From Ferruginibacter albus (GTDB lineage: Bacteria; Bacteroidota; Bacteroidia; Chitinophagales; Chitinophagaceae): a DNA stretch of 64,000 nucleotides. Both the position numbers and the translations under genes were made by a program. Shown piece after piece: positions 46,874 through 55,850 of the stretch. The stretch lies in the NCBI RefSeq assembly GCF_020042285.1, contig NZ_CP083388.1, positions 558,001 through 622,000 of the forward strand, in the 5' to 3' direction. The notes under the pieces are model-generated. The model saw nothing but the letters and a program-made list of their open reading frames with translations, had not been told where the DNA came from and did no database searches. Numbering within the stretch: position 1 is the first letter of the stretch; every line of letters begins with the position of its first letter.

Positions 46874-47439
46874 TGAGCACAGAAAAATACACTCCGAGAT
46901 TAGCAACCAAGTACAGCAAAGAGGTTGTACCTGCGTTGATGAAAAAATTCAGTTATAAAACTGTAATGCAAGCGCCAAAGCTTACTAAAATATGCTTGAA
47001 CCGCGGTGTGAACGGCGCTGTTGCTGATAAAAAATTAATTGATGTTGCGATCGAAGAACTATCTTCTATCACAGGTCAAAAAGCAGTAGCAACAAACAGT
47101 AAAAAAGATATCTCAAACTTTAAATTGCGTAAGAACATTCCAATTGGAGCAAGAGTTACGTTACGTGGTGTAAAGATGTATGAGTTCTTAGACAGACTGG
47201 TTTCTGTTTCTTTACCTCGTGTACGTGATTTTAAAGGTATCAATGATAAAGCATTTGATGGTCGTGGTAACTATACATTAGGTGTTACAGAACAGATCAT
47301 CTTCCCTGAAATTGATATTGATAAGGTAAATAAAATTACCGGTATGGATATCACTTTCGTAACTACTGCAAACACGAATGAAGAAGCGTTTGAGTTGTTG
47401 AAAGAATTAGGAATGCCTTTTAAAAATATTAAAAAGTAA
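46873..47439 (+). CDS. rplE: 50S ribosomal protein L5
   Basis: 188 aa, binding 5S rRNA and the P-site tRNA elbow. [20 protein letters not shown] and the [13 protein letters not shown] segment are typical. Its ATG uses the last base of the rplX stop. Confidence 0.99.
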   Translation: MSTEKYTPRLATKYSKEVVPALMKKFSYKTVMQAPKLTKICLNRGVNGAVADKKLIDVAIEELSSITGQKAVATNSKKDISNFKLRKNIPIGARVTLRGVKMYEFLDRLVSVSLPRVRDFKGINDKAFDGRGNYTLGVTEQIIFPEIDIDKVNKITGMDITFVTTANTNEEAFELLKELGMPFKNIKK

Positions 47440-47481
47440 ATCAATTACGAGTACGGTTGTAATCGTAAATAAAGAATAACT

Positions 47482-47751
47482 ATGGCAAAAAAATCGATAG
47501 AAGCCAGACAAAGAAAGCGTGAAGTATTACACGCTAAATACGCAGAAAAAAGAGCAGCGTTAAAAGAAGCAGGTGATTATGCAGCTTTGGATAAATTACC
47601 AAAGAATGCATCACCGGTTCGTTTAAAAAATCGTTGCCAGTTAACCGGCAGACCAAGAGGTTACATGAGACATTTTGGTTTATCGAGAAACATGTTCCGT
47701 GATATGGCTTTGCAAGGAAAAATACCAGGTGTAACAAAAGCAAGCTGGTAA
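47482..47751 (+). CDS. rpsN: 30S ribosomal protein S14, zinc-free type
   Basis: 89 aa, the long form. It has [20 protein letters not shown] and [17 protein letters not shown] with a final KASW. The CXXC...CXXC zinc ligands of the short form are absent, so it is the C-minus type that does not need zinc. Confidence 0.98.
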   Translation: MAKKSIEARQRKREVLHAKYAEKRAALKEAGDYAALDKLPKNASPVRLKNRCQLTGRPRGYMRHFGLSRNMFRDMALQGKIPGVTKASW

Positions 47752-47822
47752 GCCTTAACCCTTAAAAGGGAAAAGGAAGAGAAGAGAGTTTTAAAATTTT
47801 TAATTTTCAATTTTTAATTAAT

Positions 47823-48221
47823 ATGGTAACTGATCCTATAGCAGATTTTCTTACAAGAGTTCGTAATGCACAAATGGCTAATCACCGTATTGTAGAAATA
47901 CCTGCTTCTAATTTAAAGAAGCGTATTACTGAGATCTTGTATGATAAAGGTTACATTTTGAAATACAAGTTTGAAGATGATAGCAAACAAGGCGTGATCA
48001 AGATCGCTTTGAAGTATGATCCATCTACTAAACTTCCTGCTATTCAAAGTTTGGAAAGAGTAAGCCGTCCGGGTTTGCGTACATATGCAAAACCAGAAGA
48101 GTTTAAACGTGTGAAGAATGGTTTGGGTATTGCTATCATTTCTACTTCAAAAGGAGTAATGACTGATAAAGAAGCAAAAGCTCAGAATGTAGGTGGTGAA
48201 ATTTTGTGCAACATTTATTAA
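47823..48221 (+). CDS. rpsH: 30S ribosomal protein S8
   Basis: 132 aa. MVTDPIADFLTRVRNAQMA at the N-terminus and GIAIISTSKGVMTDKEAKAQ with GGEILCNIY at the C-terminus are diagnostic. In E. coli S8 also represses the spc operon; no leader mimic was looked for in detail here. Confidence 0.99.
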   Translation: MVTDPIADFLTRVRNAQMANHRIVEIPASNLKKRITEILYDKGYILKYKFEDDSKQGVIKIALKYDPSTKLPAIQSLERVSRPGLRTYAKPEEFKRVKNGLGIAIISTSKGVMTDKEAKAQNVGGEILCNIY

Positions 48222-48304
48222 TAAATACGGATTTGATAATTAAGCCTAAGTCGTGGCTGAACACAGATCTGGAATCGTAAATATTAAATCAACAAAAATC
48301 GACT

Positions 48305-48859
48305 ATGTCACGTATAGGAAAAAAACCGGTAACTGTTCCAAGCGGCGTTACTATTACAGTTGGAAACGATAACATCGTTACAGTTAAAGGCCCAAAAGGA
48401 GAATTGAAGCAAGCTATCGACAGAGATATTACTGTTACTGTTAAAGATGGTCAAGTTGAATTTGGTCGTCCTACAGATCAGATCCGTCACAGAGCTTTAC
48501 ACGGTTTGTATCGTTCTTTGGTGAACAACATGGTGCAAGGTGTAACGGAAGGATATAAAAAACAAATGGAATTGGTTGGGGTAGGTTTTAAAGCTTCTAA
48601 CCAGGGAAATTTATTAGACCTTTCTTTAGGATATTCTCACAATATTATTTTTGAAGTTCCTAAAGAATTGAAAGTAACTACTGCACAGGAAAAGGGACAA
48701 AACCCAACTATTACTTTAGAAAGTATCGATAAACAATTATTAGGTGCTGTTTGTGCTAAATTACGCAGCCTACGTAAACCTGAACCGTACAAAGGTAAAG
48801 GTGTGAAATTTGCCGGTGAAGTGTTGAGAAGAAAAGCAGGTAAAGCAGCAGGTAAATAA
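48305..48859 (+). CDS. rplF: 50S ribosomal protein L6
   Basis: 184 aa. SRIGKKPVTVPSGVTITVGN at the N-terminus and PEPYKGKGVKFAGEVLRRKA near the C-terminus are diagnostic. It sits by the factor-binding site near the sarcin-ricin loop. Confidence 0.99.
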   Translation: MSRIGKKPVTVPSGVTITVGNDNIVTVKGPKGELKQAIDRDITVTVKDGQVEFGRPTDQIRHRALHGLYRSLVNNMVQGVTEGYKKQMELVGVGFKASNQGNLLDLSLGYSHNIIFEVPKELKVTTAQEKGQNPTITLESIDKQLLGAVCAKLRSLRKPEPYKGKGVKFAGEVLRRKAGKAAGK

Positions 48860-48923
48860 TAATTAGTACAGTATCAAATTAGCAAATTATCTCCGGCAGT
48901 ATCGGAGAGAAAAATAAAAGATC

Positions 48924-49280
48924 ATGAGTAATACTAAAGCAAGCGCAAGACAAAAAATAAAATACCGCATTCGTAAAAAGATCAGTGGTGTTGGCGCTAA
49001 ACCAAGATTGAGCATTTTTAGAAGTAATTCTGATATCTATGCTCAGTTGATCAATGATGAAAGTGGAGTTACAATTGCTTCAGCATCATCAAAAGATAAA
49101 GATATAGTTGCCCAAAAAGGAACTAAAACTGAAAAGAGCAAATTAGTAGGTGGCGCTATTGCACGTAAAGCAGGTGAGTTGGGAGTTAATACAGTAGTAT
49201 TTGATCGTGGTGGATACATCTATCATGGTCGTGTAAAAGCAGTTGCTGAAGGCGCAAGAGAAGGTGGCTTACAATTCTAA
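48924..49280 (+). CDS. rplR: 50S ribosomal protein L18
   Basis: 118 aa. The RIRKKISGVGAKPRLSIFRS and FDRGGYIYHGRVKAVAEGAR segments are typical of this 5S-rRNA-binding protein. Confidence 0.99.
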   Translation: MSNTKASARQKIKYRIRKKISGVGAKPRLSIFRSNSDIYAQLINDESGVTIASASSKDKDIVAQKGTKTEKSKLVGGAIARKAGELGVNTVVFDRGGYIYHGRVKAVAEGAREGGLQF

Positions 49281-49308
49281 ATTATAAACTTTTTAATAAG
49301 TAATATAC

Positions 49309-49827
49309 ATGTCAAAAGCAAACGAAGTAAGAGTAAGGGCAGGTGAGTTGGAATTGAAAGAAAAAGTTGTTGCCATTAACCGTGTTGTTAAAACAACTAA
49401 AGGTGGTCGTGCATTTAGTTTCTCTGCATTGGTTGTTGTAGGTAACGGCGCCGGTGTAGTTGGACAAGGTTTAGGCAAAGCAAAAGAAGTTCAGGAAGCG
49501 ATTACTAAAGGTATAGAAGATGCAAAAAAGAACTTGATTAAAGTTCCTATCATGCACGGAACAATACCTCACGATCAATGGTGTAAAGAAGGTGCTGCTA
49601 AAGTATTGATCAAACCAGCTGCTCATGGTACTGGTGTGATCGCAGGAGGTAGCATGCGTGCTGTATTGGAAAGCGCCGGTGTTACAGACGTATTGGCAAA
49701 AAGCCTTGGTTCTGCTAACCCACACAACGTGGTTAAAGCTACAGTAAAAGCATTGGCTACTTTACGTGAACCAATCACTGTTGCAAAAACAAGAACTGTT
49801 TCTTTAAAGAAAGTATTTAACGGATAA
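49309..49827 (+). CDS. rpsE: 30S ribosomal protein S5
   Basis: 172 aa. The [20 protein letters not shown] loop carries the positions of spectinomycin-resistance changes, here apparently wild type. [19 protein letters not shown] follows. It lies at the mRNA entry tunnel with S3 and S4. Confidence 0.99.
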   Translation: MSKANEVRVRAGELELKEKVVAINRVVKTTKGGRAFSFSALVVVGNGAGVVGQGLGKAKEVQEAITKGIEDAKKNLIKVPIMHGTIPHDQWCKEGAAKVLIKPAAHGTGVIAGGSMRAVLESAGVTDVLAKSLGSANPHNVVKATVKALATLREPITVAKTRTVSLKKVFNG

Positions 49828-49900
49828 AAATGGTATAAGGTAAAAGGCATAAGGTATAAGACCTTTGACCTTAAACCCTACACCCTAAACCTTTCACAAG
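49828..49900. repeat. Simple-sequence spacer between rpsE and rpmD
   Basis: The gap contains ATAAGGTAAAAGGCATAAGG followed by CCTTTGACCTT, so direct AAGG words and an imperfect inverted repeat (arms about 49838-49848 and 49861-49871). It resembles other TAAGG/CCTTA-rich intergenic islands in this phylum and has no obvious function. Confidence 0.4.
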
Positions 49901-50083
49901 ATGGCAAAGATTAAAATAACACAAGTAAAAAGCACAATAGACAGATCTGAACGTCAGAAAAAAACTGTTGCTGCTTTAGGTTTGAAAAAATTGAATTCTT
50001 CTGTTGAAGTAGAAGCTACTCCGCAAATTTTAGGAATGGTTACAAAAGTTAACCATTTAGTAAAAGTGGAACAATTAGGCTAA
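49901..50083 (+). CDS. rpmD: 50S ribosomal protein L30
   Basis: 60 aa. [20 protein letters not shown] and [20 protein letters not shown] match L30. Not all bacteria have it. It follows rpsE by 73 bp of simple-sequence spacer. Confidence 0.97.
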   Translation: MAKIKITQVKSTIDRSERQKKTVAALGLKKLNSSVEVEATPQILGMVTKVNHLVKVEQLG

Positions 50084-50136
50084 TTATTAATTAAATCAGC
50101 GAGGGGTGATTCCCCGAAAGTTCAAAATCATATACA

Positions 50137-50586
50137 ATGAAATTACACAATTTACAACCAGCAGAAGGCGCAACTCATAAAGAAAAACGCCTTGGTCGTG
50201 GTGAAGCAAGTGGTAAAGGTGGTACGTCTACAAAAGGTAATAAAGGTGGACAAAGCCGTGCCGGTTACAAAAGCAAAATGGCTCACGAAGGTGGTCAGAT
50301 GCCGATTCAGCGTCGTATTCCAAAACGTGGTTTCAAAAACATTAACCGTATTGAATACAAAGTAATCAACTTAGGACAAGTTGATCATTATGCTGAAAAA
50401 TATGGTATCCAGGAATTCAGTCTTCAAAATTTATATATAAACGGTTTAATTGGACAGTTTGATAGTATAAAAATCCTGGGCAATGGCGAAATAAAAGGGA
50501 AATATGCATTTAAAGTAAACGCAATAAGTGCTAAAGCCAAAGAAGCCATTGAAGCTGCCGGAGGTACTGTTGAAATAGTTAAATAA
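50137..50586 (+). CDS. rplO: 50S ribosomal protein L15
   Basis: 149 aa. The Gly/Lys-rich N-terminus with RLGRGEASGKGGTSTKGNKG and MPIQRRIPKRGFKNINR is typical. The last ribosomal protein gene of this cluster; a hairpin separates it from secY. Confidence 0.99.
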   Translation: MKLHNLQPAEGATHKEKRLGRGEASGKGGTSTKGNKGGQSRAGYKSKMAHEGGQMPIQRRIPKRGFKNINRIEYKVINLGQVDHYAEKYGIQEFSLQNLYINGLIGQFDSIKILGNGEIKGKYAFKVNAISAKAKEAIEAAGGTVEIVK

Positions 50587-50603
50587 ATTTCACGATATTT
50601 GCC

Positions 50604-50627
50604 GACGCATCGTAAGATGCGTCTTTT
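50604..50627 (+). terminator. Hairpin between rplO and secY, possible attenuator
   Basis: Perfect 8-bp stem GACGCATC/GATGCGTC with loop GTAA and a T4 tail, 18 bp after rplO. The short U-tract suggests partial termination. Confidence 0.55.
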
Positions 50628-50661
50628 AGTTTGCCGCAAAAAATAAAAACGTTTCAAGTCT

Positions 50662-51993
50662 GTGAAGAAATTCATTCAAACATTAAAGAATATCTGGAGT
50701 ATTGATGAACTGCGTAAAAAGATACTATATACGCTGTTGCTGATATTCATTTATCGTGTAGGTTCGTACATCGTATTACCCGGTATCAATCCAAATAAAT
50801 TAAACAATCTTGCCAGCAGCACACAAAGCGGCATGCTGGGATTATTGGATGCTTTCGTTGGTGGAGCTTTTCACCAGGCATCAATTTTTGCATTGGGTAT
50901 CATGCCATATATTTCTGCATCGATCTTTATGCAGCTGGTAACCATTTTGGTTCCGCAAATGGCAAAGATCCAGAAGGAAGGCGAAAGCGGAAGAAAGAAA
51001 ATAAATCAATGGACACGTTATATAACCGTTGTAGTTACTGCATTTCAGGCAGCGGCTTATATTGGTTATTTAAGAAGCCCGGCGAATAGAGAAGCATTGA
51101 TTCCCGGATACGGTGATCAATTATTCTGGATATCAACTGTAATTATCTTAACCGTAGGTACATTGTTTGTAATGTGGTTAGGTGAAAAAATTACTGATAA
51201 AGGGTTAGGCAATGGTACTTCAATCATTATCATGATGGGTATCCTGGCTAGATTACCGCAGGCATTCATACAAGAATGGTCTGCACGTATTAATAAAGGT
51301 GGGGGTGGTTTATTGATCTTCTTAATTGAAATAGCTTTCTTAGTTGCTATCATTATGGGATTGATAATGCTGGTGCAGGGAACACGAAGAGTAGCAGTAC
51401 AATACGCCAAACAGATCGTAGGCAATAAACAGATCGGTGGTGCAAGAAACTTTCTTCCTTTGAAAGTAAATGCTGCCGGTGTAATGCCAATCATCTTTGC
51501 ACAAGCCATTTTATTCTTACCAACTATTTTCTCCGGCTTTACAGGAGGGTCTAAGATTTTTACAGATCATACCAATCCTGTTTACATGCTTATTTATACA
51601 GTATTAGTAATTGTGTTCACCTTCCTGTACACAGCTTTGATCTTTAATCCAAAGCAAATGGCAGAAGATCTGAAACGCAGCAATGGATTTATTCCTGGTG
51701 TAAAACCGGGCGAGCCAACAGCTGATTACATTGGTACAATTATGGATAGAATTACATTGCCGGGAGCTGTATTACTAGCACTGGTGGGTATTTTACCAGG
51801 ATTGTTCCAATTAGCGTTCAGCACGCAGCAAAGTTTTTCAACCTTTTATGGTGGAACTTCGTTATTAATTATGGTTGGAGTAATTTTAGATACGCTACAA
51901 CAAATAGAAACGCAGTTATTAATGCGTCAATACGATGGATTAATGAGTGGAGGAAGGATACAGGGGAGACAAACGGTAGCATCAGGAATGTAA
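50662..51993 (+). CDS. secY: Preprotein translocase subunit SecY
   Basis: 443 aa with ten transmembrane helices. It forms the channel through which Sec-dependent proteins cross or enter the inner membrane. GTG start (no in-frame ATG that keeps the N-terminal helix): VKKFIQTLKNIWSIDELRKK. The plug region SGMLGLLDAFVGGAF, the loop PQMAKIQKEGESGRKKINQW and the C-terminal MRQYDGLMSGGRIQGRQ are characteristic. It follows rplO by 75 bp, including a hairpin, and ends in a strong terminator. Confidence 0.99.
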   Translation: MKKFIQTLKNIWSIDELRKKILYTLLLIFIYRVGSYIVLPGINPNKLNNLASSTQSGMLGLLDAFVGGAFHQASIFALGIMPYISASIFMQLVTILVPQMAKIQKEGESGRKKINQWTRYITVVVTAFQAAAYIGYLRSPANREALIPGYGDQLFWISTVIILTVGTLFVMWLGEKITDKGLGNGTSIIIMMGILARLPQAFIQEWSARINKGGGGLLIFLIEIAFLVAIIMGLIMLVQGTRRVAVQYAKQIVGNKQIGGARNFLPLKVNAAGVMPIIFAQAILFLPTIFSGFTGGSKIFTDHTNPVYMLIYTVLVIVFTFLYTALIFNPKQMAEDLKRSNGFIPGVKPGEPTADYIGTIMDRITLPGAVLLALVGILPGLFQLAFSTQQSFSTFYGGTSLLIMVGVILDTLQQIETQLLMRQYDGLMSGGRIQGRQTVASGM

Positions 51994-52016
51994 AAAATTC
52001 TTTTGTAAAAATATCT

Positions 52017-52046
52017 ACCCCGACTGCGAATGTCGGGGTTTGTTTT
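52017..52046 (+). terminator. Terminator between secY and map
   Basis: Perfect 8-bp stem ACCCCGAC/GTCGGGGT, loop TGCGAAT, T-rich TTGTTTT tail. It lies only 19 bp before the map start. Confidence 0.85.
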
Positions 52047-52064
52047 AAAGCTAAGTTAAGCAGG

Positions 52065-52868
52065 ATGATACATTATAAAACCAAGGCAGAGATTGAATTA
52101 ATGCGTGAAAGCAGTTTGCTGGTGAGTAAGACCCTGTCTGAAGTAGCAAAGCTGATCAAACCCGGCATAACTACGTTGCATTTGAATGATGTAGCGGAAC
52201 AATTTATAAGGGACAATGGCGGAACACCTTCTTTCAAAGGTTACCAGGATTATCCTTTTGCAGCGTGTATTTCGGTAAATGATGCAGTAGTGCATGGTTT
52301 TCCTACAAAGAATGAATTGAAAGATGGTGATATTGTTTCTGTAGATCTTGGTGCTTATAAAAATGGGTTTCATGGTGATAGCGCCTATACATTTGCATTA
52401 GGAACAATACCGGAAGAATCACAACAGTTGTTGAGAGTAACTAAGGAATCTTTATATAAAGGGATTGAAAAAGCAATTGCCGGTAATCGAGTTGGAGATA
52501 TTGCTTTTGCGATACAGGATTATACCGAGAAGCAGCACGGTTATGGAGTAGTGAGAGAGTTGGTGGGGCATGGTTTGGGAAGACATTTACATGAAGATCC
52601 GCAGGTGCCTAATTATGGTAAACGGGGTACCGGCGCTAAATTAAAGGAAGGCATGGTGATTGCTATTGAGCCAATGATAAACCTGGGTACAAAAGATGTG
52701 TATCATGATGAGGACGGCTGGACAATTCGTACACATGATAGAAAACCTTCTGCACACTATGAACATAATGTTTGCATACAAAAGAATAAGGCAGATATTT
52801 TATCTTCTTTTGCTGAAATAGAAGCTGCTGAAAAAGCGAATCCGAATCTTTGCTCAACTTACTACTGA
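52065..52868 (+). CDS. map: Type I methionine aminopeptidase
   Basis: 267 aa. It removes the initiator methionine from nascent proteins, using two metal ions. The ligand-containing motifs are present: CISVNDAVVHGFP, DIVSVDLGAYKNGFHGD (Asp pair), GHGLGRHLHEDPQVPNYG (His) and GMVIAIEPMI (Glu), then YEHNVCIQ with the last Glu. Map usually lies in the spc operon after secY, but here a terminator intervenes and infA does not follow. Its stop is only 3 bp from the stop of a convergent regulator gene. An unseen promoter must lie close. Confidence 0.97.
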   Translation: MIHYKTKAEIELMRESSLLVSKTLSEVAKLIKPGITTLHLNDVAEQFIRDNGGTPSFKGYQDYPFAACISVNDAVVHGFPTKNELKDGDIVSVDLGAYKNGFHGDSAYTFALGTIPEESQQLLRVTKESLYKGIEKAIAGNRVGDIAFAIQDYTEKQHGYGVVRELVGHGLGRHLHEDPQVPNYGKRGTGAKLKEGMVIAIEPMINLGTKDVYHDEDGWTIRTHDRKPSAHYEHNVCIQKNKADILSSFAEIEAAEKANPNLCSTYY

Positions 52869-52871
52869 GAA

Positions 52872-53531
52872 TTATAATTGCACCAATCCATTCTTAATAG
52901 CGTACAATACCAATCCTACTCTTGTAGAAACGTTTAATTTTTTAAACAGTGATTCTCTATAACCATCAACTGTACGTTCACTAACAAACATTTCCTTCGC
53001 AATTTCAAAATAGGTTTTCTCACTGCAGGCTAGTTTTAAAAAAGCAGTCTCTCTATCCGAAAGCTTTGCAAAAGCGCCAATAGCTGATCTGTTATCTGCC
53101 AATAGATTAATAGAACGTATTATTTTGTGAGATACAAGCTCATTATAAAAAAAACCATCTTTCAGTACATCATCAAAAGCCTGCTTTAATTCTTTGGGCT
53201 CAGCATCTTTTAATACATAACCCTTTGCTCCATGCTTTATCATTTTGATAATAGCTGTTTCAGCATCCATCGTGCTTAGCGCTAAAATGGGAATATCAGG
53301 ATAATTAATAGTAACCCAACTAGCCAATTGATAACCATCCATTTCAGGCATGGCAATATCCAACAGCAATATATCCGGCAAATGTTGCGGCTTTAACTGC
53401 TTGATAAAATCAGTTCCATTCGCTGCATCAAACAATACCTTGTAACCCGGAAAAAGATTGATCAATGAGATCAAGCCTTTGCGGAACATAGTATGATCAT
53501 CTACAACTGCTATGTACTTAATATCACTCAT
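52872..53531 (-). CDS. NarL/FixJ-type response regulator
   Basis: 219 aa. Receiver domain with acidic DDH at 11-13, the phospho-acceptor Asp in LPDILLLDIAMPEMDGYQ, Thr/Ser (ALSTMDA) and Lys (GYVLKDAEPKEL). The C-terminal LuxR-type helix-turn-helix reads LSDRETAFLKLACSEKTYFE, then VSERTVDGYRESLFKKL. It is the partner of the upstream kinase, overlapping by 8 bp. Confidence 0.93.
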   Translation of the reverse strand: MSDIKYIAVVDDHTMFRKGLISLINLFPGYKVLFDAANGTDFIKQLKPQHLPDILLLDIAMPEMDGYQLASWVTINYPDIPILALSTMDAETAIIKMIKHGAKGYVLKDAEPKELKQAFDDVLKDGFFYNELVSHKIIRSINLLADNRSAIGAFAKLSDRETAFLKLACSEKTYFEIAKEMFVSERTVDGYRESLFKKLNVSTRVGLVLYAIKNGLVQL

Positions 53532-54306
53532 ACGGTATTTTAATAGTTACAGTAGTTCCTTTATTTAGCTCACTTGCAATTATGCCGGAGCCACCTGTTA
53601 GTGCAGCCCTGTTTTTAATATTTAATAAGCCAAGGCCTTTATTATTGATTGCGATCTCTGCTTCATCAAACCCTTTTCCATTATCTCTGACCAGTACTTG
53701 CAGAACGTCCGGTAAATAACTAAAGTCAATGGTTACTTCTGAAGCGTGTGCATGCTTGATACAATTTTGTAACGATTCCTGTATGATACGAAACAGTATC
53801 AATTTTTTTTGCTCATCCATTTTTTGCTCAGCACCATTTAATGAAGTCACTACTTTTATCACGCCGCTATTATTAATATTGGCTGCTTCCATTGCAACTG
53901 TTTCATAAATTCCATGTAAGCGTATTCGCTCGCTGCTAAGGCTTTTGGAAATATTGCGTAGATCAGCCATTGCTTTACTTACATTCTCTTTCACTTCATT
54001 TAGCATATCCTTGCTTATATACTCACTCTCATTCATAATGTTTATCTGCACTTTGGCTAAGCTTAATATTTGTCCTACGTTATCGTGAATTTCCTGGCTG
54101 ATGTAATTGAATGTTTGTTCTTGTATTTCGAGTTGAGTTTCTAAAATCGTTTTGTTGAAATTTTCAATCAATGTATCCTTATCTTTTATAGCCTCTCTTC
54201 TTTTTTTATGGTAATAGATGACAAATAAAATGATACTTACACTGAGTAGTGCAAAAAAAAGCCCAATGCATACAACAATTAATAAGTAGTCACTATTGCT
54301 TCCCAA
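53524..54306 (-). CDS. Single-helix sensor histidine kinase (HisKA_3)
   Basis: 260 aa. One transmembrane helix at the N-terminus (YLLIVVCIGLFFALLSVSII), a short coiled coil and no sensor domain, then the HisKA_3 dimerisation motif with the phospho-His in YISQEIHDNVGQILSLAK. The HATPase has NCIKHAHASEVTIDF, VRDNGKGFDE and NKGLGLLNIKNRA. The start is TTG at 54306: the frame is closed by a TAA three codons upstream and there is no later ATG before the kinase core. It overlaps the upstream membrane gene by 14 bp, so signal input probably comes from that protein. Confidence 0.9.
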   Translation of the reverse strand: MGSNSDYLLIVVCIGLFFALLSVSIILFVIYYHKKRREAIKDKDTLIENFNKTILETQLEIQEQTFNYISQEIHDNVGQILSLAKVQINIMNESEYISKDMLNEVKENVSKAMADLRNISKSLSSERIRLHGIYETVAMEAANINNSGVIKVVTSLNGAEQKMDEQKKLILFRIIQESLQNCIKHAHASEVTIDFSYLPDVLQVLVRDNGKGFDEAEIAINNKGLGLLNIKNRAALTGGSGIIASELNKGTTVTIKIPYE

Positions 54307-54955
54307 GGTTAATTAAAATTTCACGTTTATTATTTTGGATATGAAAATATAAAGACATTCCCAAAAGAAGGTAATACAGAGGATCTAATAGCCCAAAGAT
54401 TCTTATTAATGTATTTAATATTGTCGGGCTGTGTTTAAAAAGATAACTAAAGGAAATCCAATAGGCAAATTTTGTAGAAAAGTAAAATAAAGTGCTACTA
54501 TTAAGCCAAAATAAGCCTGAAATAAAGAGTTTATCTTCCGAAAGAGTTCTTATCATCTCATAAAAAAATATCAGTGAAAACAACACTATTGCGCCAGTGT
54601 CAATACTAACAATACTATTGGGAAAATTTTGTCCATCAGAATTAATAATCAAAACAGTAATAAATAAAAAGACAATAAAACCAATAGTTAATGTCAATGC
54701 TTTTGTTGAGAGGCTACTCATTAGTGAATAATAAATTAAAGTAAATAAAACTATATGAAGAGGAGTGTAAATTTTGTAAACTGTTACATTTTCATGCATG
54801 GCACTCGCTAATATGTACGCAAGTACTTCAGCAAAAAAAGTTAAGGACAATAAAATCGTTAATAACCTAAATGCTATAACACTCCTCTTATAATTATATA
54901 TTCCGTAAAGAGCGATTGTAAAAAGAATAATAAAATATACTACATCAATAAACAT
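54293..54955 (-). CDS. Seven-helix membrane protein, possible sensor partner
   Basis: 220 aa with about seven hydrophobic segments and little else, from FIDVVYFIILFTIALYGIY to LDPLYYLLLGMSLYFHI. No known domain is recognised. Its 3' end overlaps the kinase start by 14 bp, and the kinase lacks a sensor domain, so it may be its sensory module. This is inference from context. Confidence 0.72.
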   Translation of the reverse strand: MFIDVVYFIILFTIALYGIYNYKRSVIAFRLLTILLSLTFFAEVLAYILASAMHENVTVYKIYTPLHIVLFTLIYYSLMSSLSTKALTLTIGFIVFLFITVLIINSDGQNFPNSIVSIDTGAIVLFSLIFFYEMIRTLSEDKLFISGLFWLNSSTLFYFSTKFAYWISFSYLFKHSPTILNTLIRIFGLLDPLYYLLLGMSLYFHIQNNKREILINLGKQ

Positions 54956-54987
54956 TTATTTTTCGTTTTTCTTTTCAGTATGAATTA

Positions 54988-55500
54988 TTATTTGGGAATA
55001 GGAGTATGCCAATCAAATGCAACAGCCCCCGTTGCCTGTATACCCAGGCTATTTATTCCTTTTGTGACAATTGAATCTAAGCGGTTTGTTTTAATATTAC
55101 GAGTTGCTGGCTCTACTATCACTGTATAATATGAAGCATGGGTTGTGTCTTTAGAGCCATCGTCATTTGTTTTCCATTGTCTTGCTAAAAAAATTTTTAA
55201 TCCGTTAACGTTGTTATTAGCTCTTATATAATTTATTAAGGTATCTTCTACTTCCCAGCCAATAATTTGCTTTTTTGAAGCATCTTTAAGTCTGATCACA
55301 GGACTATGCTTTCTATATAACCTTGTCATAATTTCTGCATCTCCAGGATTCAATTGAGAGGTTTTAGAAAGAGGAGGGCCTTGAGCTTCCTGATAATTAA
55401 CAAAGGTCAAATCTTCCTTTAAAAAATTATCATAAAAATAGTAAACGGCAAATCCCAGTAGGAATGCAAAAATGGCAATAAGGAAATTCATCTTTTTCAT
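54988..55500 (-). CDS. Single-helix exported protein of unknown function
   Basis: 170 aa. One N-terminal helix (FLIAIFAFLLGFAVYYFYDN) with the rest predicted outside the membrane, including YRKHSPVIRLKDASKKQIIG, FLARQWKTNDDGSKDTTHAS and a final GAVAFDWHTPIPK. No family is recognised. It is the first gene of a likely four-gene operon with the membrane protein, kinase and regulator. A TGTCTTTG near-match -7 element is upstream. Confidence 0.65.
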   Translation of the reverse strand: MKKMNFLIAIFAFLLGFAVYYFYDNFLKEDLTFVNYQEAQGPPLSKTSQLNPGDAEIMTRLYRKHSPVIRLKDASKKQIIGWEVEDTLINYIRANNNVNGLKIFLARQWKTNDDGSKDTTHASYYTVIVEPATRNIKTNRLDSIVTKGINSLGIQATGAVAFDWHTPIPK

Positions 55501-55691
55501 GTTTGTAAGTTTTTTGGTTAAGAAATTTTTGTGTGATTACCAAAGACAATATACTCTGCCACTTTCGATTTTGCAATAGGGTAAATCACTAATCTTCGGT
55601 TTTTCTGATCTTTCTTTCATAAAACCCTTTGTTGACAGGTGTTTTAATGATTGATGTTAGAATTAACTAGTTGTAAATACCTGAAATATAC

Positions 55692-55773
55692 GGTGCCGCC
55701 TACCCGTAAAAATACCCCCACCTAAAAGGGCTATTCTCCCGTTGACAAGGGCTACCTCATGATAGTATGTTTG
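55692..55773 (+). promoter_or_regulatory. Promoter and candidate operator of the orphan HTH gene
   Basis: TTG (55742-55744), 21 bp, then TATGTTTG (55766-55773) forms a canonical promoter. Around and upstream of its -33 element, AAGGGCTA occurs twice (55726-55733 and 55747-55754), exactly 21 bp or two helical turns apart, and TACCC occurs twice (55701-55705 and 55713-55717). The patch is GC-rich against an AT-rich background, so it may be a regulator-binding site. Confidence 0.6.
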
Positions 55774-55850
55774 TATCGTAATAACAACAACGGATACACT
55801 ATAACACCAAAGAGCTATTTTTTAAATGTAATAAAAAGCAAATATTCGCA

